Source of the DNA: Micromonospora sp. WMMD1128
Lineage (GTDB): Bacteria > Actinomycetota > Actinomycetes > Mycobacteriales > Micromonosporaceae
NCBI RefSeq assembly: GCF_027497235.1
Contig: NZ_CP114902.1
Coordinates: 2,803,501-2,867,500, forward strand
Reading direction: 5' to 3'
DNA: 64,000 nt
The notes below the pieces were generated by a model. The model saw nothing but the letters and a program-made list of their open reading frames with translations, was not told where the DNA came from and did no database searches. Positions 41,982 to 53,446 of this stretch are shown here, piece after piece (position 1 is the first letter of the stretch; each line of letters starts with the position of its first letter). Position numbers and translations under genes: made by a program.

Positions 41982-41996
41982 ACTGGTTGTACCAGT
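41982..41996 (-). promoter_or_regulatory. GntR/FadR-type operator ACTGGT-TGT-ACCAGT
   Basis: A perfect palindrome containing TGGTTGTACCA, which matches the FadR-subfamily consensus TNGTNNNACNA. It overlaps by one base a possible -35 (TTGACG, minus 41982-41977), upstream of the gntR operon. Confidence 0.65.
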
Positions 41997-42091
41997 GTTC
42001 GTCGCATGGGTACGCCGGCCGGTGCGTGCCGTCGCCGTCACCCCTCGTATCCTTTCCGCCGTAGGCCCGCCACGAGAGGAAGGGAGCCGGT

Positions 42092-43984
<1,893 letters not shown>

Positions 43985-43986
43985 GT

Positions 43987-44040
43987 GCAAGGCGGGGCCC
44001 CTTTTTATCGCCTACGCGATAGGAAGGGGCCCCGGTTAAC
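43987..44040. repeat. GGGGCCCC-centred dispersed repeat (copy 3)
   Basis: Directly after the htpG stop: GCAAGGCGGGGCCCC, an inner CGCCTACGCG hairpin, and AAGGGGCCCCGGTTAAC. Probable terminator-type element. Confidence 0.8.
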
Positions 44041-44078
44041 ACCTCTGCCGGGCGAGCCGGGGGAGGTGGATCAGAACT

Positions 44079-44131
44079 GTTAAGCGGGGCCCCTTCCTAT
44101 ACCGCAGGCGTTAAGCGGGGCCCCCGCCTTC
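44079..44131. repeat. GGGGCCCC-centred dispersed repeat (copy 4)
   Basis: GTTAAGCGGGGCCCCTTCC, then TATACCGCAGGCG, then TTAAGCGGGGCCCCCGCC, touching the stop of the minus-strand LLM-hemerythrin gene. With copy 3 it insulates two convergent genes. Confidence 0.8.
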
Positions 44132-45692
44132 ATAGCTGGCCGGGGAAGAAGCCGTGGCGGGCCAGCGGCTCGACGATCTGGTGCTCCTCGTACGACAGGT
44201 GCGACAGCAGCGTGTCGGTGAGCAGGTCCACCGCCTCCTGCAACGCGGTGAAGTCGCCGGGCGAGCCGATCAGCTCCACCAACGCCCGGTCGACGCTCTC
44301 CACCACCCCGTGGATCACCACGTGTTCCTCCTCGAGGCGGTCCAGCACCGGTGCCAGGCCCGCGTCGGAGCGGCGCAGGTGCGGGAAGATCGAGGCGTCC
44401 TCCAGGCCGTGGTGCTGGGTCACCACCGTGCAGTACGCGGCGCAGTACGCGCCGAGCGTCCAGTTGTTCTGCCGCATCGTCATCTCGTTCAACGCGGCCC
44501 GCGCCCCGCCCGGCGAGACCGTGCCACGCGTGACCTGTGCCAGCAGGTCACGCACCTGGGCCAGCTCCTGGCGCAGGTGGTCGTGCACGTCCACCAGGTG
44601 CTGCCCGGCGGCCTGCGCACGGGCCGGGTAGACGTGTCCGGCCGGCGCCGGTGGGGCGCTCGGCCGGTCCGCCTCGTCCCAGAGGCGGCGCGCGCTCAGG
44701 CGTACCCCCGGATCCGGGGTGGGGGTGACCGCGAGCGCGGTCGGGAAGCCGGTGGCGGCCTGCTCCTCGGCGACCGCGCGGGCGCCGCTGCCCGGCGTGG
44801 TGCGCTCGGCGGCGACCAGCTCCCGGACGGCCGGCGCCACCTCCTGGGCGAAGAGTTGGATCGCGCGCGGCTCGTCGCTGCCGAGGATGAAGGTGGTGAT
44901 GCCGTGTTCCAGCGTCAGCCCGGCCAGCTCCTCCACCCACTGTTCCGGCGGGCCGGCGAGGAAGCCGGTGGACGAGCGGGCGAACGTGCCGGTGACGTTG
45001 AGCATCCGGCGGATCGCGCCCGGGTCCCGGCCTGCGGCCCGCGCGCCGTCGTCGACGAGCGTGTTGAGCGCCGGCAGGTCGTCCGGCCCTTTCGGCAGGT
45101 ACGCCAGCGACGGCAGCCAGCCGTCTGCGGCGCGCCCCACCAGCCGCAGCATGCGCGGCTTGTACGCGCCGACCCAGATGCCCACCGGGTGCGCCGGGGC
45201 CGGCCCGCGTTTCGCGCCGACCACGCGGTAGTGCTCGCCGGCCACCCGGATCATGCCGCGCCGGCCGGTGTCCCAGACCTCGCGGATCACGGTGATCGCC
45301 TCGTCGAGCGCGTCGACCGCCGCGCCGGGGGAGAGCCGCCGGCCGCCGGTCGCCTCGATGGCGTCCCAGAACGCGCCCGCGCCCAGCCCGAGTTCGATCC
45401 GGCCACCGGTGAGCAGGTCCAGGCTGGCCACGCTGCGGGCCAGCACCACCGGCTGACGCAGCGGCAGGTTGAGCACGTTGCCGGCCAGGCCGATCCGGTC
45501 GGTGGCGGCGGCCACGTACGACATCAGCGTCCACGTGTCCAGGAAGCCGGGCTGGTACGGGTGGTCCTGGAACGTGACCAGGTCCAGCCCGGCCTGCTCG
45601 CAGAGCGTCGCCAGCGCCACCACCTGCTCGGGGTGCCCGGCGGCGGGGGTGAGGAAGCCGCCGAAGGTCAGCTCGTGTCCGTGTTCGGTCAT
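44130..45692 (-). CDS. LLM-class (F420/flavin) oxidoreductase fused to a hemerythrin domain
   Basis: A 520-residue two-domain protein. Residues about 1-300 form a luciferase-like TIM barrel (FQDHPYQPGFLDTWTL, RIELGLGAGAFWDAI, VGAYKPRMLRLVGRAADGWL) typical of F420- or FMN-dependent oxidoreductases. After a Pro-rich linker, residues about 365-520 are a hemerythrin/HHE four-helix bundle with His/Glu ligands in VDVHDHLRQEL, QHHGLEDASIFPHL, EEEHVVIHG and LSYEEHQIVEP. The hemerythrin part could bind O2 or NO, or deliver iron. Start ATG 45692 (GAGGAGC upstream); longer starts run into the riboswitch-side spacer. Substrate unknown. Confidence 0.9.
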   Translation of the reverse strand: MTEHGHELTFGGFLTPAAGHPEQVVALATLCEQAGLDLVTFQDHPYQPGFLDTWTLMSYVAAATDRIGLAGNVLNLPLRQPVVLARSVASLDLLTGGRIELGLGAGAFWDAIEATGGRRLSPGAAVDALDEAITVIREVWDTGRRGMIRVAGEHYRVVGAKRGPAPAHPVGIWVGAYKPRMLRLVGRAADGWLPSLAYLPKGPDDLPALNTLVDDGARAAGRDPGAIRRMLNVTGTFARSSTGFLAGPPEQWVEELAGLTLEHGITTFILGSDEPRAIQLFAQEVAPAVRELVAAERTTPGSGARAVAEEQAATGFPTALAVTPTPDPGVRLSARRLWDEADRPSAPPAPAGHVYPARAQAAGQHLVDVHDHLRQELAQVRDLLAQVTRGTVSPGGARAALNEMTMRQNNWTLGAYCAAYCTVVTQHHGLEDASIFPHLRRSDAGLAPVLDRLEEEHVVIHGVVESVDRALVELIGSPGDFTALQEAVDLLTDTLLSHLSYEEHQIVEPLARHGFFPGQL

Positions 45693-45881
45693 CCGCCCCG
45701 CTCCTCGCGTGATCTTGCCCGGTCCCGCCCACGGTAGCTCCGTCGTCGGGCCGGACGGCCGTGTACCCGGCACCGATCCCGTGCGGCGCGACCGATTCCG
45801 CCCCCACCGCGCTCGCCTGGCCCGATCGCCCGGCTGGGTGAAGAACGTCACAAGAAGTGGGCAATCGCGGATATTCGTCCC

Positions 45882-45887
45882 TAGCGT
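45882..45887 (+). promoter_or_regulatory. Putative -10 (TAGCGT) of the riboswitch-rpf transcript
   Basis: TAGCGT about 30 bp ahead of the riboswitch, giving a transcript with a leader of about 190 nt; GTCACA is seen upstream but no standard -35. Confidence 0.4.
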
Positions 45888-45916
45888 CGGTTCCGTTCGC
45901 AGACGCGGACACCACG

Positions 45917-46751
<835 letters not shown>

Positions 46752-46805
46752 TCCTGAGTCGTGTCGCGTCGCGATCCTGGGGACCGCGTCGCGCCCACGA
46801 GCGAT

Positions 46806-46842
46806 GCGAACGCCCGGCCGGGCCGTCCGGCCGGGCGTTCGC
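46806..46842 (+). terminator. Hairpin terminator after the rpf-like gene
   Basis: GCGAACGCCCGGCCGG, 5-nt loop, CCGGCCGGGCGTTCGC: a perfect 16-bp stem 55 bp after the stop. Confidence 0.85.
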
Positions 46843-46984
46843 CGTCGCGCGACACGCCGGGAACGGCCGGCGTACGTCCTGCGTGCGGCGTCGGCGGCCG
46901 GTCCGGTACGGCGGGTGACGAGGTTCCGACGTCGACGGTTGCTATGGTCACGAGGCTTGGCTAGGACGTGAAGAAAGCGCGGAT

Positions 46985-47434
46985 ATGACCAACGATGCGT
47001 TCTCGGCCGCCGCGAGCCTCGACGAGCTGCTGACCCGCACCCAGCAGGCGCTGGCCGCGATGCGGTCCCGGGCCACCGTGCACGCCGACGGCGAGCCGGG
47101 CGAGCTGCTCCGGGCCGAGGGCACGGCGGCCGGCGGCCGGGTGCGCGCGGTCGCCGTCCAGGGTGGCCGGTTGGACTCCGTCGCCGTCGACCCGGCGCTG
47201 GCCGACGAGCCGCTTGACGTCCTCTGCGGACACCTCGTCGTCGCCGTCAACGCCGCGCTGACCGAGTTGGACGCGCAGGTCAGCGCCTCGGCCCGGGCGG
47301 ACACCGACGCGCTCGCCGCCCGGCTCGGCGGCCTGCCCGACCAGGCGGAGCTGTTCAGCCGCGCGATGCACGAGGTGGCCGCGCGCATCCGGCGAGACCG
47401 CGCCGTCGCGTCCCGCGCCGCCCGCCCCGCCTGA
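46985..47434 (+). CDS. YbaB/EbfC-family nucleoid-associated protein
   Basis: A 149-residue protein with the YbaB/EbfC fold: helix LDELLTRTQQALAAMRSRAT, central strands GGRVRAVAVQGGRLDSVAVD, and C-terminal helix CGHLVVAVNAALTELDAQVS. Family members bind DNA as dimers. This is a stand-alone actinobacterial paralogue, not the copy next to dnaX/recR. Start ATG 46985. Role in this organism unknown. Confidence 0.85.
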   Translation: MTNDAFSAAASLDELLTRTQQALAAMRSRATVHADGEPGELLRAEGTAAGGRVRAVAVQGGRLDSVAVDPALADEPLDVLCGHLVVAVNAALTELDAQVSASARADTDALAARLGGLPDQAELFSRAMHEVAARIRRDRAVASRAARPA

Positions 47435-47583
47435 CCAGGTCCGTCCACCCGGCCGGCCCATGCGGCACCGGCCGCGCCGCGTCCGACTGCTCGCCCGGTG
47501 CTCCGGCAAAGCGCCGGCGTCGGCGAACGCGCCTTCCCTGGTCTGCTTACTGGGATTGACCTTCCGAATAGCGGGAACGGCAG

Positions 47584-47633
47584 AGATCTTGGTAGGAAAG
47601 TGCCCCCATAGGGGCCGTTTCGTACCAAGATCT
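47584..47633. repeat. 50-bp palindrome AGATCTTGGTA
   Basis: AGATCTTGGTAGGAAA and TTTCGTACCAAGATCT flank GCCCC-CATA-GGGGC; nearly the whole 50 bp can pair. A strong hairpin in the 341-bp gap 47435-47775, which holds no gene. Confidence 0.8.
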
Positions 47634-47640
47634 CGAAGCC

Positions 47641-47719
47641 GGGAGCCGGGAGCCGGGAGCCGGGAGCCGGGAGCCGGGAGCCGGGAGCCGGGAGCCGGGA
47701 GCCGGGAGCCGGGAGCCGG
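47641..47719. repeat. 7-bp tandem repeat array (GGGAGCC)n
   Basis: Eleven perfect copies of GGGAGCC plus a partial one, starting 7 bp after the 50-bp palindrome. The 7-bp unit is not a multiple of three, arguing against coding. Confidence 0.9.
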
Positions 47720-47775
47720 GGATACGGAACGGCCGGCCGTCGAGGAGGACGACGACCGGCCGTTCCGCGTCGCGG

Positions 47776-49836
47776 TCAGCTCAGCGTGACCGCGGTGTCG
47801 TCGACGACGAAGGACGTCTGGAGCGAGGCGTCCTCCACGCCGCTGAACGAGATGGTCGCCGTGGTGCCGGCCAGCGACGAGACGTCGAAGGACCGCTGCA
47901 CGTAGCCGGTGGCCTTGTTCAGGTTGGAGTAGGTGGCGAGCGTGGTGCTGCCGGCCTTGACGGTCAGCTTGTCGTAGGCGGTGGTGCTGGTCGACTCCGC
48001 GCTGTCGATGTGCAGCCAGAAGCTCAGCGTCGCCCGGCACCCGGACGGGATGGTCACCGACTGGCTGAGCGTGTCGGTGTGCGAGGAGCCGTAGCCGTCG
48101 AGCCACGCCTTGTACGAGCCGCTGTGGGAGGCCTGGCCGCTGTCGGTGGTGATGACGCCGGACGTGGCGCTCCAGTTCGCGCTGCCCGACTCGAAGCCGG
48201 GATTGGCGAGCTTGTTGCCGGAGCAGCCGCCCGACGGCGGGGTGGAGGTGGCGGTCGGGGACGGCGTGCCGCCGCCGGAGCAGGTCGGGTCGCCCGACTG
48301 CGCCGGCACGCTCACCGCGTCCCAGGCGGCCTTGACCGTGTTGAACTCGGTGCAGCCGCTCGGGTAGAGGTTCTTCGCCGCCTGCAGCGTCCAGGTGCGG
48401 TACTTCAGGTACGACGAGGACGAGGTCTTCAGCAGCATCGCGTTATACATGATCTTGATGGCCTTCTGGATGCCCAGGCCGGTCACGCTGCCGCCGTTGC
48501 AGGTCGAGCTGCTGGGCTGCCCGTTGGTCGGGCTGTTGCCGTTGGCCAGCAGGTAGAACCAGTGGTTGCCCGGTCCGGCGGAGGCGTGCACCTCGCCGGA
48601 GGGCACGCTGCTGGAGTAGCAGTTCGGGTCGCCCAGCGCCGACGGGTTGTACATGTTGCGGATCGGGCCGGAGCCGACCAGGTTGATCTTTTCGCCGACC
48701 AGGAAGTCCGGCGCGTCGTAGCTGGACGGCTCGTTGGCGAACCACTCGGTGGCCGCGCCGAACGTGTCCGCCACGAACTCCTGGGTGCCGCCGCGGGAGA
48801 TACCGCCCGGGGTGTGGTCGTCGATGCCGTGGCCGATCTCGTGGGCCACCACGTCGAGCGAGCCGATCCACTGGCCGGCGGTGTTCTTGCCGATCTGGAC
48901 CTGGGAACCGTCGTAGTAGGCGTTCTGGTCGTTCAGGCCGACCCGGATCGGCCAGTAGCCGCCGTTGCCGTCGGCGCCGTTGCGGCCCAGCCACTGGCTG
49001 AGCATCTTGTGCTCGGTCTGCGCGCTGAACAACGCGTCGACGCAGCCGGTCTCCTTGTTGGTGGCGGTGCCGTTGCCCCAGGCGTCGTCGGTGCCGCTGA
49101 ACGTGCTGTTGTTCGCGGCGTCCTGGCAGCTGAGGTTGGTGACGCTCGGGTCCTTCATGGTGTAGGTGCTGCCCGACTTGGTGGTGTTCAGGGTGAGCGG
49201 GCTCGGCCCGTTCCAGGCGCCGGTGCCGGTGCCGTTCACGACGTGCTCCAGGGTGCCCAGGACGGCGCCGGTGTGGGCGTCGACGTCGACGGTGAGTCGG
49301 CTCGGCCCGTCGGCGCCGGTGCCGCGCACCGTGGTCTCCCAGGCCAGCGCCGGCTTGGCGCCGAGCGTGTAGACGACGAGCGTGCTGCCCTCGACCGCGC
49401 TGACGGTCTTGAGCTGGGCACGTGCCGTCTTGACGGCGGCGGCCGAGGTCAGCTTGGGGGTGGTGGCGAGGGCGCCGATGGGGCGCTGCTGCGCGACGGA
49501 GGCGTACTTCAGGTTGCCGGCGGAGTCGGTCGCGAGCACGAAGTCGCCACCGACCACCGGCAGGCCCTTGAAGGTGCGCTCGTAGGGCACGTACTGGGTG
49601 CCCTCGGAGGAGATGACGGGCTTCTGCACGAACGCGTCGTCGGAACCGGCCTGGAGGTAGGCGGGACGGTTCGCGACGAGCGTGCGGGCCGACTCGGCGG
49701 CCGTGGCGCGGGCCTGGGCGAGGCTGGGTGCGGCGGGCCCGGGCGGCGCGGCCTGCACCGCCGCGGCGGTGCCGGCGGCGAGCACGCCGGCGGCAGCCGC
49801 GCCGGTGAGCGCGGCGAGGCGAGGTGAGAGCTTCAA
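47776..49836 (-). CDS. Secreted M4 (thermolysin-like) metalloprotease with FTP propeptide and C-terminal beta domain
   Basis: A 686-residue exported protease. Signal peptide about 1-33 (AAAVQA/APP). FTP/PepSY propeptide follows (about 60-190, YVPYERTFKGLPVVGGDFVL). The M4 catalytic domain (about 200-540) has HEIGHGIDDH with zinc His residues and catalytic Glu, and EFVADTFGAATEW with the third ligand. After a Thr/Ser/Pro linker the last 130 residues (NPGFESGSANWSATSGV...) are a carbohydrate-binding-like jelly roll. TTG 49836 (CAGGAG upstream) gives a natural signal peptide; upstream in-frame starts add non-signal sequence. Made as an inactive zymogen that self-processes outside the cell. Confidence 0.93.
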   Translation of the reverse strand: MKLSPRLAALTGAAAAGVLAAGTAAAVQAAPPGPAAPSLAQARATAAESARTLVANRPAYLQAGSDDAFVQKPVISSEGTQYVPYERTFKGLPVVGGDFVLATDSAGNLKYASVAQQRPIGALATTPKLTSAAAVKTARAQLKTVSAVEGSTLVVYTLGAKPALAWETTVRGTGADGPSRLTVDVDAHTGAVLGTLEHVVNGTGTGAWNGPSPLTLNTTKSGSTYTMKDPSVTNLSCQDAANNSTFSGTDDAWGNGTATNKETGCVDALFSAQTEHKMLSQWLGRNGADGNGGYWPIRVGLNDQNAYYDGSQVQIGKNTAGQWIGSLDVVAHEIGHGIDDHTPGGISRGGTQEFVADTFGAATEWFANEPSSYDAPDFLVGEKINLVGSGPIRNMYNPSALGDPNCYSSSVPSGEVHASAGPGNHWFYLLANGNSPTNGQPSSSTCNGGSVTGLGIQKAIKIMYNAMLLKTSSSSYLKYRTWTLQAAKNLYPSGCTEFNTVKAAWDAVSVPAQSGDPTCSGGGTPSPTATSTPPSGGCSGNKLANPGFESGSANWSATSGVITTDSGQASHSGSYKAWLDGYGSSHTDTLSQSVTIPSGCRATLSFWLHIDSAESTSTTAYDKLTVKAGSTTLATYSNLNKATGYVQRSFDVSSLAGTTATISFSGVEDASLQTSFVVDDTAVTLS

Positions 49837-50191
49837 GAGGGTTCGCTCCTGTTCTGAGGCGCGCCGCACGGAGCCCGGTGGGGTCGGGCGGCGCGATGGT
49901 GCGAGGCAGGTGACGGTCGGTCTCCGGAGCTGCCGGCGTGGCTCCGGGTCGACGGATCGACCGTCCGAGCCGCCGGGGGTTGGCGACTCGGAGAGCACGA
50001 TCACACGCCGCTGGATCCGGGAGCAATGGGTGACCTGGGCAACCGACAGCCGTCGGACATCCCGCCGGCACGGCGAATTCAGGAAGCCATGATCTTCAAT
50101 AGCCCCTGATCAGGGGGAACATTGTCGGCGACCGCCCGGCGGGTGTCCGACCTGCGTGCAATGCCGCTGTTCGCCGATGGCGCACATAGAT
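49837..50191. other. 355-bp gap upstream of the M4 protease gene
   Basis: It contains one exact 14-bp palindrome, CCCCTGATCAGGGG (50103-50116), between the stop of the penicillin-binding protein gene and the M4 protease, both on the minus strand. The palindrome may be a terminator for the former or an operator for the latter. Nothing else was recognised. Confidence 0.5.
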
Positions 50192-52498
50192 TCAGCGCGG
50201 CCCTCGGGTCCGCGTCGGCAGCCCGGTCGGCACCGGCGGCAGCGAGGGAGAACCGGTCGGCCCCGGGAGGGGCGTCCCGCTCGGACTCGCGCTCGGGGTC
50301 GGGCTCGACGGCGTGGCGCTCGGCGTCGGTGCGGCCGACCGGCTCGGTGCCACCGTGCGCGGCGGCGGCGCCGGGCGGGTCGGCTCCGGAGCGTCGCGGG
50401 GGAAGGCCGGGTCGTGGAAGCGGTAGCGGTCCGGGTCGAGCTTCATCGCCTCGGTAGCCCGGGTCATGAACTGCCGCCAGATCGGCGCGGCCCCGGTCGA
50501 GCCGTACACCTCGTAGCTGCCGCCACTGGTCCGCAACGGCTTGCCGTCGGTGGTGCCCAACCAGACCGCCGAGGCGAGCGCGCCGGTCCACCCGACCATC
50601 CAGGTGTGCACGTTCTTCGTGGTGCTCTGCCCGGCCTGCCAGGTGCCGGTCTTGCCGGCGGAGTCCCAGCCGTTGTCCAGCCGGGCCGCCCGCACGCGGC
50701 GCAACGTCCAGTCGAGCTGGTTCACCGCCTCGGCGTCGAGGTCGAGATCGGTCTGCCGGAGCCGTTCCGTCCACACCGTGTCGTCACCCTTGGTCACCGA
50801 CCGGACGAAGTGCGCGTCGGCCCGCCTGCCGCCGGCCGCGAACGTGGCCATCCCGTTGGCGTGGTCCTGCACGGTGATGCCGTACTGCCCGATGCCCACC
50901 TCGGTGGAGAAATGCTCCGCCAACCCGTCGGCGGGGTCGTCGCGCAGGTCGACCCGCTGCGGTCGCGGATTGCCCCGGACGGTCTCCCACATCGACTCCA
51001 CGCCCGCCTGGCGGGCCATCTCGATCACCTTGGCGGTGCCGAGCTTCTCGGTCAGCTCGAAGTAGGTGACGTTCAGCGAGGCGACCGTGGCCTCCCAGAG
51101 CGCGCAGTCCGGCTGGCAGGGCGCGTGCTCGGCGTTGCGGATCGGACCGGCTGCGCTGCCCCGGGTGCGCCCGGACGCGGGGAACTCCTTGGTGTCCGGG
51201 GAGTCGAACCGCTGCTTCACCGAGATGTCGTCGCGCACGGCGGCGGCCAGGTCGTACACCTTGAAGGACGACCCCGGCGGGTGCTGGCCGAAGCCGCGCG
51301 CCTGGCCCTGCTCGTCGGTGTACCAGCCGGCGTAGTCGGCGCCGGAGCCGCGGTCGCCGCCGTAGTAGCCGAGCACCCGGCCGCTGCCCGGCTCCACCGC
51401 GACCAGCGCCGCCTGCCAGTTCTTCGGCTGGCCGCGGACCGCCGCCGGCGCGCTGTCCCGGCGGATGTCCGCCGCCGCCTCGGCCGCGTCCTGCACCCGC
51501 TTGTCGATCGTGGTGACGATGCGGTAGCCGCCGTCGCGGATCACCTCGTCCGGCTTGCCGCGGAACGGCTCGGCGCCGCGCAGCTCCGCCAGCACGTGGT
51601 TGACCACCAGCCCGGTCGGCCGGTCCAGGTCGGAGCGGCCGGCGTCGCGGTCGATCGGCCGCACCGTGTCCGGGTACGCCAGATCCGCCGCCTGCCCCGG
51701 GGTGAGGTAGCCGAGCTTCACCATGCCGTCGCGGATGTAGTTCCAGCGGTCGATCGAGTTCTGCTTCGCCAGGGCGTTGCGGCGCGGGTCGTAACCGGGG
51801 GCGCCCTGCGGGTCGGCCGGGTCCGCCTCCGGCTGCTTCACCATCGCGCAGAGCACCATCGCCTCGGCCGGGGTGAGCTGCTGTGACGCGGGCGCGTCCC
51901 GGCGCACGGTCTTGCCGAAGAAGGTCTGCGCCGCCGCCTCGATCCCGTACGCGCCCCGGCCGAACGGGACCGTGTTCAGATAGAAGCCGAGGATCTCCTC
52001 CTTGCTGTACTTGTCGTCGAGCTTCCAGGCGATGACCGCCTCGCGCAGCTTGCGCGAGTAGGTGACACCGCGCAGGTCCGCGGCGACCCGCGCGTACTGC
52101 TGGGTGAGCGTCGACGCGCCCTGCCGCTGCCCGCCGCTGACGTTCGCCCACGCCGCCCGCAGCACGCCCTTGACGTCGATGCCGCGGTTGGTCCAGAAGG
52201 TCCGGTCCTCGGCCGCCACGATGGCCTGCTTCGCCGAGTCGTTCATCGCCTCGTACGGGACGATGGTGCGGTTCTGCGCCCCGAGCTTCGCCATCGGGGT
52301 GCGACCGTCGGCGTAGTAGACCGTGGTCGACTCGGGCAGCTTCAGGTCGGTGGGGGTCGGCACGCTGTCGAAGTAGTATCCGCCGGCCACCAGCCCGGCC
52401 CCGGCCAGCAGCGCGACGACCGCCAGGATGACGAGCAGGCGCCGGCCCCGGCGTCGCGGTCGCGCCGGGACCGCGCCGATCTCTCCGCTGTGCCGCAC
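50192..52498 (-). CDS. Bifunctional class A penicillin-binding protein (PBP1A type)
   Basis: A 768-residue peptidoglycan synthase. A cytoplasmic basic tail and one transmembrane helix (about 20-43) are followed by the GT51 glycosyltransferase domain (about 65-245; VAAEDRTFWTNRGID with the catalytic Glu, and GASTLTQQYAR). The transpeptidase domain (about 340-660) has PGSSFK (active Ser), SLN and GKTGT. A Pro/Ser/Thr-rich tail of about 70 residues ends the protein, as in many actinobacterial PBPs. GTG 52498. It polymerises and cross-links glycan strands at the cell surface. Confidence 0.96.
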   Translation of the reverse strand: MRHSGEIGAVPARPRRRGRRLLVILAVVALLAGAGLVAGGYYFDSVPTPTDLKLPESTTVYYADGRTPMAKLGAQNRTIVPYEAMNDSAKQAIVAAEDRTFWTNRGIDVKGVLRAAWANVSGGQRQGASTLTQQYARVAADLRGVTYSRKLREAVIAWKLDDKYSKEEILGFYLNTVPFGRGAYGIEAAAQTFFGKTVRRDAPASQQLTPAEAMVLCAMVKQPEADPADPQGAPGYDPRRNALAKQNSIDRWNYIRDGMVKLGYLTPGQAADLAYPDTVRPIDRDAGRSDLDRPTGLVVNHVLAELRGAEPFRGKPDEVIRDGGYRIVTTIDKRVQDAAEAAADIRRDSAPAAVRGQPKNWQAALVAVEPGSGRVLGYYGGDRGSGADYAGWYTDEQGQARGFGQHPPGSSFKVYDLAAAVRDDISVKQRFDSPDTKEFPASGRTRGSAAGPIRNAEHAPCQPDCALWEATVASLNVTYFELTEKLGTAKVIEMARQAGVESMWETVRGNPRPQRVDLRDDPADGLAEHFSTEVGIGQYGITVQDHANGMATFAAGGRRADAHFVRSVTKGDDTVWTERLRQTDLDLDAEAVNQLDWTLRRVRAARLDNGWDSAGKTGTWQAGQSTTKNVHTWMVGWTGALASAVWLGTTDGKPLRTSGGSYEVYGSTGAAPIWRQFMTRATEAMKLDPDRYRFHDPAFPRDAPEPTRPAPPPRTVAPSRSAAPTPSATPSSPTPSASPSGTPLPGPTGSPSLPPVPTGLPTRTRGPR

Positions 52499-52630
52499 GC
52501 GATGCCTCCGACTGCTCGGCCGAATCGTCCATGCCCGGCTCGCAGGCTAACCGACCGGCATCGACGTCACCGGCATGCGGCGCGCCGACCCGGGCGGACG
52601 GGCCCGGCGCCCGCCGGGCAGGATGCGGGC

Positions 52631-53416
52631 ATGCGGGACGACGTCCGTGACTACCTCGCCGACCTGGTCCGACGCGCCCGGGACGTGCTCGGCGCGGACC
52701 TGCTCGGCGCGTACGCGGCCGGTTCGGTCGGGCTGGGCGCGTACCAGCCCGGGCGCAGCGACGTGGACGTGGCGCTGCTGGTCGCCGGTCCGCCGGCCGG
52801 CGCGGCGAAGCGGTCGCTCGTGGACCGGCTGCGGCACGAGTCGCTGCCCTGCCCGGCACGCGGCCTGGAACTGGTCGTCTACCGGCGGGACGTGGCCGCC
52901 GCCGGCCTCCCCGAGCCGGGCTTCGAGGTCGAGCTGAACACCGGCGCGACCATGCCGTTCCGGGCCACCTACGACCCGGCCGACCGGCCTGCCGCCGACG
53001 GGCGGTTCTGGTACGCGCTGGACCGCAGCATCCTGCGCCAGTCCGGCCTGACGCTGCTCGGCCCGAGCGCCGCCGACGCCTTCGCCGACCCGCCGCCGGC
53101 CGCGCTGCGGGCGCTGCTCGTGGACGCGCTGCGCTGGTGGCTGGCGCTGCCCACACCGCCCGGCGACGAACCGGCGCCGGGCGCCGAGGACGCGGTGCTG
53201 GGGGCCTGCCGTGCGCTGGTGCGCTCCCGCGACGGCGTCTGGTTGGCCAAGGCCGACGCCGGGCGGCGGGTGGCCGTCGACGACCCGGACGCCGCGCTGA
53301 TCCACCGCGCGATCGCCGCCCGCCGGGGTGGCCCGCCACCCTCCGGACCGGCGGCCCGCGCGTTCCAGCGGCGGGTGCTGGCCCGGCTCACCGCCGCCGG
53401 TTCGGCCCCGTCGTAG
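52631..53416 (+). CDS. Nucleotidyltransferase-fold protein (aminoglycoside adenylyltransferase-like)
   Basis: A 261-residue protein with the pol-beta-type nucleotidyltransferase motif AAGSVGLGAYQPGRSDVDVA (Gly-Ser and the Asp-x-Asp pair) and a third acidic position in LELVVYRRDV. The C-terminal part (DUF4111-like, LRALLVDALRWWLA) resembles AadA-type streptomycin/spectinomycin 3''-adenylyltransferases. Similarity is to the broad family only; resistance is not established. ATG 52631 with no ribosome site. Confidence 0.85.
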   Translation: MRDDVRDYLADLVRRARDVLGADLLGAYAAGSVGLGAYQPGRSDVDVALLVAGPPAGAAKRSLVDRLRHESLPCPARGLELVVYRRDVAAAGLPEPGFEVELNTGATMPFRATYDPADRPAADGRFWYALDRSILRQSGLTLLGPSAADAFADPPPAALRALLVDALRWWLALPTPPGDEPAPGAEDAVLGACRALVRSRDGVWLAKADAGRRVAVDDPDAALIHRAIAARRGGPPPSGPAARAFQRRVLARLTAAGSAPS

Positions 53417-53446
53417 GCCACCCCGAGCACGGTGAGGCACGCCGGT

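Noticed and set aside
47641-47719. Possible CRISPR-like array
   Set aside because: The units are 7-bp head-to-tail repeats without spacers and no cas gene is present; it is a microsatellite.
46988-48106. Minus-strand frame spanning ybaB and the tandem array
   Set aside because: It passes through the 7-bp repeats and antisense ybaB sequence and has no domain; the plus-strand YbaB frame is clearly the gene.
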